Below are positions 8,838 through 16,991 of a DNA stretch of 64,000 nucleotides, in pieces. The DNA is taken from NCBI RefSeq assembly GCF_005877905.1, contig NZ_SWDV01000010.1, forward strand, positions 1 to 64,000, written 5' to 3'. The stretch is from Pseudomonas nicosulfuronedens. Its GTDB lineage: Bacteria > Pseudomonadota > Gammaproteobacteria > Pseudomonadales > Pseudomonadaceae. The notes beneath the pieces are model-generated. The model saw nothing but the letters and a program-made list of their open reading frames with translations. It was not told the DNA's origin and searched no databases. The number at the start of each line of letters is the position of its first letter. Positions within the stretch are counted from its first letter, which is position 1. A program made the position numbers and the translations under genes.

Positions 8838-8865
8838 CGTCCGTGATGGTCAAAAGTTAGTTCGC

Positions 8866-10347
8866 TCAGAGCCTTATCCAGGTCGCCTTGAGCTCAGTGT
8901 ACTTGTCGAAAGCGTGCAGCGAGCGATCTCGCCCGTTGCCTGATTGCTTGAAGCCGCCGAAAGGCGCCGTCATGTCGCCGCCAGAGTACTGGTTGACCCA
9001 TACCGAGCCGGCCCGCAATGCACGAGCGACCTGATGAGCACGCGACAGGCTGGATGTCCACAGGGCCGCCGCCAGGCCATAGGGTGTGTCGTTGGCGATG
9101 GCCACCGCCTCTTCGGTATTCCCGAAGGAAATCACCGAGAGCACGGCACCGAAGATTTCCTCGCGGGCAATGCGCATGTCGTTGCGTACGCCATCGAAGA
9201 CCACCGGCGCCAGGTAGCAACCCTTGCCTTCGCCAGTGCCGGCCACCAGCCGGGCACCCTCCTCCAGGCCGCTGGCGATATAGCCCTGCACTGATTCCAG
9301 ATGCTGCGCATCGACCATCGCGCCATAACGGCTGGCCGGGTCCAGCGCATCGTTCGGCGCCCAGGTGGCGAGGGCCACGCGCAGGTGCTCGAGGAACTCT
9401 TCGCGCACCGACTCCTGCACCAGTAACCGCGAGCCGGCGGTGCAGACCTGGCCCTGGTTGTAGGCGATGGCGGAGGCGGCGCTGGTGGCAGCGGCGCTCA
9501 GGTCGGGGGCGTCGGCGAAGACGATATTCGGGCTCTTGCCGCCGGCCTCGGTCCATACGCGCTTGAGGTTGGACTGCCCGGATGCGACCATCAGCCGCTT
9601 GGCCACACCGGTCGAGCCGGTGAAGGCGATGGCATCCACATCCATGTGCCGCGACAGCGCATCACCGGCCTCGGCGCCGAAGCCAGGCACCACGTTCAGC
9701 ACGCCCTCGGGAATGCCAGCCTCACAGGCCAGCGCAGCGATGCGGATGGCTGTCAGCGGCGAACGCTCGGACGGCTTGAGCACTACCGAGTTGCCGCAGG
9801 CCAGCGCAGGACCGAGCTTCCAGCTAGCCATCAGCAGCGGGAAGTTCCAGGGCACAATCACCCCGACCACACCCACCGCTTCGCGGGTGACCAGCCCCAG
9901 CTGGTCCTCGGCGGTGGCGGCAACCTCGCCATAGACCTTGTCGATGGCTTCAGCGGACCAGCGGATGGCGTTGGCCGCGCCGGGCACGTCGGTGGCCAGG
10001 GCATGGGCGATTGGTTTGCCCATGTCGAGGGTTTCCAGCAGGGCCAACTCCTGCGCATGGCTTTCCAGCAAATCGGCGAAGCGGATCAGGATACGTTTGC
10101 GCTGTACTGGTGCCATGCGCGACCAGTGCCCGGCGCTGAATACGCGGCGCGCGGCGGCTACCGCACGGTCAATGTCATCCGCGCTGCCACGGGCGATAGC
10201 TGCCAGCTTACGGCCGTCCAGCGGGCTGTTCTTGTCGAAGCTGCGCAGGTCCCGCGCGGCGCAGTAGCTGCCATCGATAAAGCAACGGCCCTCGATGGCG
10301 AGCGCGGCGGCGCGCTCGCTCCAGTCCTGTCGTGTTGTTGCGGTCAT
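8866..10347 (-). CDS. NAD(P)-dependent aldehyde dehydrogenase (PuuC/KauB-like)
   Basis: Oxidises an aldehyde to a carboxylic acid. The 493-residue protein carries all aldehyde dehydrogenase signatures: PWNFP with Asn168, Lys191, the Glu267 motif (TEAGGKSPN), and catalytic Cys302 in GQVCTAGSR. The sequence is closest in feel to gamma-glutamylaminobutyraldehyde/aminoaldehyde dehydrogenases, but substrate cannot be read from motifs. It is the last enzyme gene of the operon, 27 bp after the ABC ATPase gene. It probably finishes off an aldehyde released by the monooxygenase/hydrolase steps encoded upstream. Confidence 0.92.
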   Translation of the reverse strand: MTATTRQDWSERAAALAIEGRCFIDGSYCAARDLRSFDKNSPLDGRKLAAIARGSADDIDRAVAAARRVFSAGHWSRMAPVQRKRILIRFADLLESHAQELALLETLDMGKPIAHALATDVPGAANAIRWSAEAIDKVYGEVAATAEDQLGLVTREAVGVVGVIVPWNFPLLMASWKLGPALACGNSVVLKPSERSPLTAIRIAALACEAGIPEGVLNVVPGFGAEAGDALSRHMDVDAIAFTGSTGVAKRLMVASGQSNLKRVWTEAGGKSPNIVFADAPDLSAAATSAASAIAYNQGQVCTAGSRLLVQESVREEFLEHLRVALATWAPNDALDPASRYGAMVDAQHLESVQGYIASGLEEGARLVAGTGEGKGCYLAPVVFDGVRNDMRIAREEIFGAVLSVISFGNTEEAVAIANDTPYGLAAALWTSSLSRAHQVARALRAGSVWVNQYSGGDMTAPFGGFKQSGNGRDRSLHAFDKYTELKATWIRL

Positions 10348-10374
10348 GGGTTTGCTCCTTGAGCGAAAATAAGT

Positions 10375-11988
10375 TCAGGCCACTCCCCGTTGGGACAGGC
10401 CGTCGAGCCAGTCCGGGTCCATCTGCGGCATGCTGTCGAGCAGGCGCGTGACGTAGCTGTCGCAGGGTGGTGTGAACACCCGCTGTTTTTCGCCGAAATC
10501 GACGACGCGACCGGCCTTGAGCACCAGTACGTCGTCGGCGATGGACTTCACCACCGACAGGTCGTGGGTGATGAACAGGTAGGTGACGCCCAGGCTCTGC
10601 TTGAGGTCGTCGATCAGGCGCAGGATGCCTTCTGCCACCAGCTGGTCGAGAGCACTGGTGATCTCGTCGCAGACGATCACCGCCGGGTCCGCCGCGAGGG
10701 CACGGGCGATACCGACACGCTGCTTCTGTCCGCCGGACAGTTCTCCCGGGCGCCGTGCCATGAAGCGGCCCGGCTCGAGCCCTACGGCGGAAAGCAGTTC
10801 ACGGGTGCGCTCGTCGCGCCGCGCAGCGCTCAGGCCACCATAGAACTGCAGTGGCCGGCCGACGATGTCGCCGACGCGGTGCCGGGGATTGAGTGCCGTG
10901 TCGGCCATCTGGTAGATCATCTGGATCGCACGCAGTTCGTCGCGGCTGCGCTTGGCGTAGTGACCGGCAAGCGGCGCGCCGCGGAACAGGATGCTGCCCT
11001 CGCGGCTGGGCAAGGCTCCGGTGATGCAACGCCCGAGGGTCGACTTGCCCGAACCGGACTCGCCGACTATGGCCAGCGTGCGTCCAGGGAAGACTGTCAG
11101 CGATACATCGTCCAGCACCTGCTTGTTGCCATAACCGGCGCGAATGCCGCGCAGCTCCAGCAGCGGCTGCTGGTCGTCGGCCACCGGCGGGCGCGCCTCG
11201 CACGCCAGGTTGCGCACCGCCCACAGCGATCGGGTGTAGTCCGCCTGCGGCTGGGCAATCACCTGGCGCTTATCACCGCGCTCCACCATGTGGCCGTCCT
11301 TGAGCACCATTACCTCGTCGGCCATCTGAGCCACCACGGCGAGGTCGTGGGAGATGTAGATCGCAGCCACCTGGAACTCACGGACCAACTCGCGGATGGT
11401 CAGCAGCACATCGATCTGCGTGGTGACGTCCAGCGCCGTGGTCGGCTCGTCGAAGATGATCAGATCCGGTCGGCAGGACATCGCCATGGCCGTCATGATT
11501 CGCTGCAGCTGGCCACCGGAGACCTGGTGCGGGTAACGCTCGCCGATGGCCTCGGGCTCAGGCAGGGAAATCTTGCGGTACAGCTCCACCGCATCCCGAC
11601 GTGCCTGCTCGCGGGCGACCAGGCCATGTTCCAGGGCGCTCTCGCAGTGCTGGTCGATCAGCCGGTGCGCCGGGTTGAAGCTCGCCGCCGCGGACTGCGC
11701 GACATAGGCGATGCGCGCGCCGAGCAGCTCGCGGTGCTGCGCCTCGGGCACCTGCCGCATATCGATGCCGTCGAAGAGGATCTCGCCGCCGCTGATGCGG
11801 CAGCCGTCACGCGTATAACCCATGGCAGCAAGGCCGATGGTCGATTTGCCAGCGCCGGACTCGCCGACCAGGCCGAGTATCTTGCCGCGCTGCAGCTGCA
11901 GGTCTATACCGTGGACGATCTCGCTCCAGCCGTCAGTGCCGCCGGCCTCAATGCGCAGGCCGGTGATCTTCAGCAAGGGTTCGCTCAT
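10375..11988 (-). CDS. Dipeptide-type ABC transporter, fused double ATPase (DppD-DppF-like)
   Basis: A 537-residue ATPase with two complete ABC modules, equivalent to the separate DppD and DppF subunits. Module 1 has Walker [10 protein letters not shown] (residues 42-50), signature SGGQLQR and Walker [12 protein letters not shown]. Module 2 has [16 protein letters not shown] and [12 protein letters not shown]. It powers the two permeases encoded just upstream (12022-13804) and is fed by the binding protein at 16992-18572. Fused ATPases of this type occur in GsiA/YejF-like importers of peptides, glutathione and opine-like molecules. Confidence 0.93.
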   Translation of the reverse strand: MSEPLLKITGLRIEAGGTDGWSEIVHGIDLQLQRGKILGLVGESGAGKSTIGLAAMGYTRDGCRISGGEILFDGIDMRQVPEAQHRELLGARIAYVAQSAAASFNPAHRLIDQHCESALEHGLVAREQARRDAVELYRKISLPEPEAIGERYPHQVSGGQLQRIMTAMAMSCRPDLIIFDEPTTALDVTTQIDVLLTIRELVREFQVAAIYISHDLAVVAQMADEVMVLKDGHMVERGDKRQVIAQPQADYTRSLWAVRNLACEARPPVADDQQPLLELRGIRAGYGNKQVLDDVSLTVFPGRTLAIVGESGSGKSTLGRCITGALPSREGSILFRGAPLAGHYAKRSRDELRAIQMIYQMADTALNPRHRVGDIVGRPLQFYGGLSAARRDERTRELLSAVGLEPGRFMARRPGELSGGQKQRVGIARALAADPAVIVCDEITSALDQLVAEGILRLIDDLKQSLGVTYLFITHDLSVVKSIADDVLVLKAGRVVDFGEKQRVFTPPCDSYVTRLLDSMPQMDPDWLDGLSQRGVA

Positions 11989-12021
11989 GTTGCGTTTCCT
12001 CGAACAGTACGGGGCGGACGT

Positions 12022-12837
12022 TCATCGCCGTTGGGCGAGGAACCAGTCGGCGACGAAGTTGACGGCGATCGCCAGCACGCCGATGGCGGCGGCGGGAATC
12101 AGCGGGGTGAGGTCGCCGAAGGAGATCAGCGAGGCGTTCTCGCGCACCATGCTGCCCCAGTCGGCCAGCGGCGGTTGCAGGCCCAGGCCGAGGAAGGACA
12201 GCGAGGAAATGGTCAGGAAGACGAAGCAGAAGCGCAGGCCGAACTCCGCCACCAGTGGCGCGCGGACGTTGGGCAGGAGCTCCACCGCGACCAGCCAGAA
12301 CAGCCCCTCGCCGCGCAGGCGGGCGACTTCCATGTAGTCGGTGACCACCACGTTGAGCGACACCGAGCGGGCCAGGCGAAAGATCCGCGTGGCATCGACC
12401 AGGGCGATGACGAACACCAGGTTGGCGATGCTGGTGCCGAAGATGGTCAGCAACAGCAGCGCGCAGATCAGCTGCGGCACCGCCATCAGCACATCGACCA
12501 GGCGCGACAGGGCGCTGTCGACCCAGCCACCGAGCGCTGCGGCGACCAGCCCCAGGGTGCCGCCGATGAAGAACGCCAGCGCGGTGGACAGCAGTGCAAT
12601 ACCGATGGTGTTGCGCGCGGCGAAGATCACCCGTGAGAGCATGTCGCGCCCCAGGGCGTCGGTACCCAGCCAGTGCTGCGCACCCCAGGGGTCGTATTCA
12701 CCGCCGACGATTTCCGTCTCGCCGAAGGGCGCCACCAGCGGGCCGAACAGCGCGAGGAAAGTGTAGAAAAGGATGACCAGCAGGCCGATGCGGGCGGTCC
12801 AGGTCATCTGTTTGAAGGTTGCGGTCAGGGCATTCAT
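12022..12837 (-). CDS. ABC transporter permease (DppC-like)
   Basis: Inner-membrane permease of about 271 residues starting MNALTATFKQMTW. An upstream in-frame ATG (12900) would overlap the preceding permease by 53 bp, so the ATG at 12837, 10 bp after that gene, is preferred. Typical DppC features are present: a first membrane span near residues 15-35, the GTDALGRDMLSR segment found in this family, and the cytoplasmic EAA-type loop that contacts the ATPase. It works with the DppB-like partner upstream and the fused ATPase downstream. Confidence 0.92.
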   Translation of the reverse strand: MNALTATFKQMTWTARIGLLVILFYTFLALFGPLVAPFGETEIVGGEYDPWGAQHWLGTDALGRDMLSRVIFAARNTIGIALLSTALAFFIGGTLGLVAAALGGWVDSALSRLVDVLMAVPQLICALLLLTIFGTSIANLVFVIALVDATRIFRLARSVSLNVVVTDYMEVARLRGEGLFWLVAVELLPNVRAPLVAEFGLRFCFVFLTISSLSFLGLGLQPPLADWGSMVRENASLISFGDLTPLIPAAAIGVLAIAVNFVADWFLAQRR

Positions 12838-12847
12838 CGGGTCGTTC

Positions 12848-13804
12848 TCACTTGCGGTGCAGCAGGCGCGGGTTGGTGACGATGGACAGCACGTCGGCAA
12901 GCAGGTTGATGCCGATGTAGACCACCGCGAAGATGCAGCAGCAGGCCTGGACGACCATGACGTCGCGCTTGATCACCGAGTCCACCATCAACTGCCCGAG
13001 GCCGGGGTAGACGAACACCACCTCGACCACCACGACGCCGGTGATCAGGTATGCCAGGTTCACCGCGATGACATTGACGATGGGCGCCCAGGCATTGGGC
13101 AGCGCGTGGCGCAGGACGATCTTCAGCCGCGACAGGCCCTTGAGCCGGGCCATTTCGATATAGGGCAGCTGCAGCAGGTCGAGCACCGCGATACGGGTCA
13201 TACGCATCATGTGCGCCGTAATCACCAGGGTCAGCGTCAGCGCCGGCAGGAAGGCCGCCTGCAGATGCTCCAGCAGGCTCGCCGAGGCCGGCACGTCCGC
13301 GATGGAAGGGAACAGCGGGTGCTTCACCGCCAGCCAGAGGATCAGGATGTAGCCGATGAAGAACTCCGGCAGCGACACCGCCGCCAGCGAGATGATGTTC
13401 ACCACGCGGTCGTAGATCGAATCCTTGTAGAGCGCCGCGAACAGCCCCAACAGCAGCGCCAGGGGCACTGCGATCAGCGCCGTGTAGCCGGCCAGGAACA
13501 GGGTGTTGAGCAGGCGCTGACCGATCAGTTCGGACACGGCCCGCCCGTTGGACAGCGAGGTGCCGAAGTCGCCCTTCAGGCTACCCAGCAGCCAGTTCAG
13601 GTAGCGGGTCAGCGCCGGCTGATCGAGCCCCAGCTCGTGGCGCAGGGCGTGCAGTGCCTCGGGGGTGGCAGACTGGCCGAGCAGCTTTTGCGCCATGTCG
13701 CCGGGCAGCAGCTGGACTGCCGCGAAGATGAGTGCGGAGACGCCCAACAGGGTCAGGACTCCGAGAAGGATGCGCCGCAAGAGAATGGGATAAATCAGAG
13801 CCAT
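12848..13804 (-). CDS. ABC transporter permease (DppB-like)
   Basis: A 318-residue inner-membrane permease with the DppB layout: an N-terminal span (ILLRRILLGVLTLLGVSALIF), then the periplasmic LPGDMAQKLLGQSATPEALHALR segment, followed by five further spans and the family segment GVVVVEVVFVYPGLGQL. It pairs with the DppC-like permease. A 26-bp hairpin at 13864-13889 sits between it and the hydrolase gene upstream in the same transcript. Confidence 0.92.
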   Translation of the reverse strand: MALIYPILLRRILLGVLTLLGVSALIFAAVQLLPGDMAQKLLGQSATPEALHALRHELGLDQPALTRYLNWLLGSLKGDFGTSLSNGRAVSELIGQRLLNTLFLAGYTALIAVPLALLLGLFAALYKDSIYDRVVNIISLAAVSLPEFFIGYILILWLAVKHPLFPSIADVPASASLLEHLQAAFLPALTLTLVITAHMMRMTRIAVLDLLQLPYIEMARLKGLSRLKIVLRHALPNAWAPIVNVIAVNLAYLITGVVVVEVVFVYPGLGQLMVDSVIKRDVMVVQACCCIFAVVYIGINLLADVLSIVTNPRLLHRK

Positions 13805-13863
13805 GTCGTCGACCTGCTGATCGGTTGGGCATTGTTGTTTTTCTGTTTTTGGGGCAGTTGCAG

Positions 13864-13889
13864 GGAGGGTTGGGTCGTGCCCACCCTCC
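13864..13889 (-). other. Intercistronic hairpin between hydrolase and permease genes
   Basis: GGAGGG-T-TGGG and CCCA-CCCTCC pair with a single bulge and a 5-nt loop. There is no U run on the minus strand. It may set different mRNA levels for the enzyme genes upstream and transporter genes downstream. Confidence 0.4.
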
Positions 13890-13907
13890 TCCGCGTACCG
13901 GCAGGCG

Positions 13908-14687
13908 TTACTGCGAGGCTTTCGTCAGGAAGGCTTTCAGGTGCGGAACCACCTTGTCGCTCGCTTCGATCAGGATGGCGTGCTTGAGGTCCGCCAGTAC
14001 CACCAGTTCGGAGTGCGGCAGGGCGTCGGCGATCTGCTGGTTGAGCCCGGGATTGCAGCCACCATCGAACTCACCGGTGAGCACCAGGCACGGCTGCCGG
14101 ACTTCATGCAGCCAGGGCGCCATCTCGGTCTCCGCATAGATGTGGAAGACGTTGAGGAACACCTTGGCCGGCGTGGCCATTACCTGCTGCTTGCGCCACT
14201 CGATCACTTCCGGATGCGCCTCGCAGAAGGCTTCGGTGAACCAGCGCTGGGTCAAGGTATCGAGCACCGGGCCGATGCCTTTCTCTTCCATGGCACGGAC
14301 GACCTTGCGCACGTTCTCGCTGTCCTGCGGCGAGCGGAACGCCGCAGTGGACAGCAGCCCGATGCTCAGCACGTGCTGCGGATACCTGTGCGCATAGGCC
14401 GGCCCGATCATCCCGCCAAGGGAATGACCGATGATGTGCATCTGCTCGATGCCCAGCCGTGCCCGCAGGGCTTCCAGATCCTCGACCAGCTCGTCCAGGC
14501 CGAAGTCTTCAGTGGGCAGCGGCGAGTCGCCGTGGCCGCGCAGGTCATAGCGGATGCAGGTGAAGCTGTTCTTCAACGCCTCGGTGACCTTGTCCCAACC
14601 GGTCTTGCGCGCGCCGATGCCGTGCACCATCACCAGGGCGGGCCCCTGCCCGTCCACCACATAGGCGCAATCGATTGCCTTGCTCAT
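13908..14687 (-). CDS. Alpha/beta-fold hydrolase
   Basis: A 259-residue serine hydrolase. The oxyanion motif VMVHGIGARKTGW is at residues 19-31 and the nucleophile elbow is GHSLGG with Ser89. Candidate acid and base are the Asp in GEFDGGCNP (about 214) and the His in LKHAILIE near the C-terminus. It resembles the enol-lactonase / carbon-carbon hydrolase branch. It lies 11 bp after the tautomerase gene and downstream of the flavin monooxygenase, so it probably opens or cleaves the oxygenated intermediate; that is inference. No signal peptide, so cytoplasmic. Confidence 0.88.
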   Translation of the reverse strand: MSKAIDCAYVVDGQGPALVMVHGIGARKTGWDKVTEALKNSFTCIRYDLRGHGDSPLPTEDFGLDELVEDLEALRARLGIEQMHIIGHSLGGMIGPAYAHRYPQHVLSIGLLSTAAFRSPQDSENVRKVVRAMEEKGIGPVLDTLTQRWFTEAFCEAHPEVIEWRKQQVMATPAKVFLNVFHIYAETEMAPWLHEVRQPCLVLTGEFDGGCNPGLNQQIADALPHSELVVLADLKHAILIEASDKVVPHLKAFLTKASQ

Positions 14688-14698
14688 CGTTCGCCTCC

Positions 14699-14908
14699 TC
14701 AGTTCTGTGCTTTGTTTTCAGCGATGATGTCTGCATAGCTGCGACCACCTACCCCCCAGTCGGCCGGATCCACCTCCTTGAGCAGGATGGTGACCGCCTG
14801 GGCCTTTCCGCCGCATACCTGGAGGTAGGTATCGGTCAGCGCCTGGATCAGCTCGCGTTTCTTTTCGGGGGTGCGTCCGGGGAAGAGTTCTACGGTCAGC
14901 AGTGGCAT
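14699..14908 (-). CDS. 4-oxalocrotonate tautomerase-family protein
   Basis: A 69-residue tautomerase. Removal of Met1 exposes the catalytic Pro1 (MPLLTVELFPGR). It aligns without gaps to 4-oxalocrotonate tautomerase: Pro1 and Arg11 are kept, but the Arg39 position is Thr and Phe50 is Trp. That pattern argues against canonical 4-oxalocrotonate activity and for another keto-enol isomerisation or hydration reaction. Its start overlaps the stop of the luciferase-like monooxygenase at 14908, so the two genes are translationally coupled. Confidence 0.88.
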   Translation of the reverse strand: MPLLTVELFPGRTPEKKRELIQALTDTYLQVCGGKAQAVTILLKEVDPADWGVGGRSYADIIAENKAQN

Positions 14909-15972
14909 CAGCCGGTCCTCTTGGTCATGGCGGGTTGAGTGGTGCGGGAACTGAAGTGCGGAATGATCTGCTCGCCAAAGCGCCGCATCATGTCGAGGCT
15001 GTCCGCCTGGGACTGGCCGAAGTTGGCGGTCATGATCACTTCGTCGATACCGGCCTCGGCATAGGCGGAGAGCTGGTCGATCATCTGCTCGCGGGTGCAG
15101 ATCAGCAGGTTCTTGCCCAGCTCCTCGATGGACTGCTGGCGCGGTAGCGCTTCGATGCCGCCGCCATGGACGATGCCCGGCCCGGTGAACACGTTGTCGA
15201 AGCGGCGGTAGTACTCGTAGGCCAGTTGCAGCTTCTCGCGGGCGTCGGCTTCATCGCGGGCGAGATAGGTCGCACGCTGCAGCGAGAGCCGTGCGCGCCG
15301 GGCGGATCTTACTTTCGCCTCGGCATTGCCACGGCGGAAGGCGTTGACCTGGTCCAGCAGCATCTGGTGATCGCCACTCAGTGGCGTGGTCTGCACAGAG
15401 AAGCCCTCACGTGCGCAGGCCTGGATGCCGTCGGGTGCCATGCTCGCCACCACCAACGGGATTTCCCTTTCAGGACGCGGCATCACGGTCAGCGGGCCGA
15501 ATTGGTAGTACTTGCCGTCCCAGCTCACTTCCTTGCGCGTCAGCAGGGCCTGCAGCACCGCCAGGGATTCGTCGAAGCGCTCGCGGGTCTCGCTCATCGG
15601 CACGCCGAGCATCTCTATCTCGTACTTGAAAGCGCCACGTCCCACGCCCAGCACCAGGCGCCCGTCGCACAGGGCATCGGCCTGCACCACTTCGCCGGCG
15701 AATACCCGCATGTCGCGAATCGGCAGCACGGCGATGGAGGTGACCAGTTCGATGTGCCGGGTAACCGCAGCGATCTTCACCGCCATCTGCAGCGGCGACG
15801 GCACCAGCAGGATATTGATCAGGTGGTGTTCGGGGATGGAGATGCCGGCGTAGCCGACCTCTTCCGCCACCACGGCCTGCTCGACCATGTGCTCGTAGAG
15901 CTGTTTGCCGGAGGCGTCCGGATCGGGCAGGTAGGAGCTGAGGAAATGGTTGAATTCCATGTTGTTGTCCAC
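14908..15972 (-). CDS. LLM-class (luciferase-like) flavin-dependent monooxygenase
   Basis: A 354-residue TIM-barrel monooxygenase of the bacterial luciferase family. It uses reduced flavin, presumably supplied by the flavin reductase encoded immediately upstream (9 bp gap). Family features: an N-terminal MEFNHFLSSYLPD strand, SIPEHH near residue 46, ITS/IAVLPIRDMRVFAGEV, and the GVGRGAFKYE segment. The substrate cannot be deduced. Combined with the hydrolase, tautomerase and dehydrogenase genes, a Baeyer-Villiger-type or N/C-hydroxylating step at the head of a degradation route is plausible. Confidence 0.9.
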   Translation of the reverse strand: MDNNMEFNHFLSSYLPDPDASGKQLYEHMVEQAVVAEEVGYAGISIPEHHLINILLVPSPLQMAVKIAAVTRHIELVTSIAVLPIRDMRVFAGEVVQADALCDGRLVLGVGRGAFKYEIEMLGVPMSETRERFDESLAVLQALLTRKEVSWDGKYYQFGPLTVMPRPEREIPLVVASMAPDGIQACAREGFSVQTTPLSGDHQMLLDQVNAFRRGNAEAKVRSARRARLSLQRATYLARDEADAREKLQLAYEYYRRFDNVFTGPGIVHGGGIEALPRQQSIEELGKNLLICTREQMIDQLSAYAEAGIDEVIMTANFGQSQADSLDMMRRFGEQIIPHFSSRTTQPAMTKRTG

Positions 15973-15981
15973 TCAGTGGTC

Positions 15982-16977
15982 TTAGTGTTTCCAGTCCAGC
16001 CAATGCACGGGCTTGCCCGCGATGCCGGCGATTCGTCCGCCATCGGCGGTGTCGCAATAGATGCCGAAGCTGTCGGCCTGCCGCTCGCTGAAGAAGCGGT
16101 GAAGCATGCTGATGCAGTAGTCGCCGCGGACCAGCAACCAGGGCTCGTCTTCAGCACGGAAGACACGTACGTCGCGCCCCGCGCTGGCGGTCGGAGCCAG
16201 CTCGCCGCTGGCGTCCGCGCGGAAAATCAGGCGGGTAAAGTCATCTCCCGCCTCCTCGAACATCGAGTAGATGAACGACACCTCGCCCACCAGGCCGACC
16301 CGGCGGAACACTTCGTCGATCACCGCCTTCTGGCTCACTCCGGCGTGCCAGAACACCTCGGGGATGCTCCAGTGCTCCTGGCCTGGCTCGCGGATCAGCA
16401 GCACGCCGTTGTCGCGGGCGATCAGGCAACCGACCTTGAGTGCACTGCCGCGCTCGACCTGGATGGCCTTGGCGCCTTCGGCGAAGTCGATGTAGCTGCC
16501 GCGAAAGTAGCCCAGCGGGCTACCCACGCTGCTGCGGTAGCGCTGCACCTCGCCGATCAGGATCACATGGTCGCCCGCCTCCACCAGGCTGTGGCGCCGG
16601 CAACTGAGTACGCTGAGGCTGTCGGCCAGGCACGGCACATCGGCCTCGCTGGACAACAGTTCGACCCCGTCGAACTTGTCTGCAGAGCGCCCGGCGAAAC
16701 GGTTGGACAGCTCGCGCTGCCAGTCGCCGAGAATGTTGATGGCGAAGCGTTCGGCCGCGCTGAACACCGCCACGCTGCCGGCGCTTTTCGCAATGCACAC
16801 CAGCACCAGCGCCGGGCTCAACGACACCGAGGTGAAGGAGTTGGCGGTGAAGCCGCGCGGCGTGCCGTCGGCCTCGCGAGTGGTGACAATGGTGACGCCG
16901 GTCATGAAGGTGCCGAAGACGTTGCGCAGGCTGCGCGTGTCGTCGGCGCATACCGAGTGCCAGTCGAGGTTGCTCAT
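15982..16977 (-). CDS. Flavin reductase fused to a degenerate Nudix domain
   Basis: Residues 1 to about 165 are an HpaC/RutF-type NAD(P)H:flavin reductase (FGTFMTGVTIVTT, GFTANSFTSVSLSPALVLVCI, FAINIL). About residues 175-330 have Nudix-fold character (VGCLIARDNGVLLIREPG...WSIPEVF), but the Nudix box is ruined: GG after the Pro is EV, and the catalytic RE/EE pairs are DE and RR. That half is likely a non-hydrolytic binding or dimerisation module. The ATG at 16977 (GGGAG just upstream) is preferred over a GTG at 16995 that overlaps the previous stop. Partner of the monooxygenase downstream. Confidence 0.85.
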   Translation of the reverse strand: MSNLDWHSVCADDTRSLRNVFGTFMTGVTIVTTREADGTPRGFTANSFTSVSLSPALVLVCIAKSAGSVAVFSAAERFAINILGDWQRELSNRFAGRSADKFDGVELLSSEADVPCLADSLSVLSCRRHSLVEAGDHVILIGEVQRYRSSVGSPLGYFRGSYIDFAEGAKAIQVERGSALKVGCLIARDNGVLLIREPGQEHWSIPEVFWHAGVSQKAVIDEVFRRVGLVGEVSFIYSMFEEAGDDFTRLIFRADASGELAPTASAGRDVRVFRAEDEPWLLVRGDYCISMLHRFFSERQADSFGIYCDTADGGRIAGIAGKPVHWLDWKH

Positions 16978-16991
16978 CCCGTTCTCCCGCT

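Noticed and set aside
8123-8860. 245-codon plus-strand frame opposite the TetR gene
   Set aside because: The minus strand has a clear TetR HTH; the plus frame is a shadow.
8866-10347. Aldehyde dehydrogenase as part of a polyamine pathway with the gene at 63431
   Set aside because: Resemblance to PuuC/KauB is general to the family. The gene is embedded in an unrelated operon 53 kb away.
10390-12636. 748-codon plus-strand open frame opposite the ABC transporter genes
   Set aside because: Its translation is His/Gln/Arg-rich noise, and the opposite strand has full ABC motifs.
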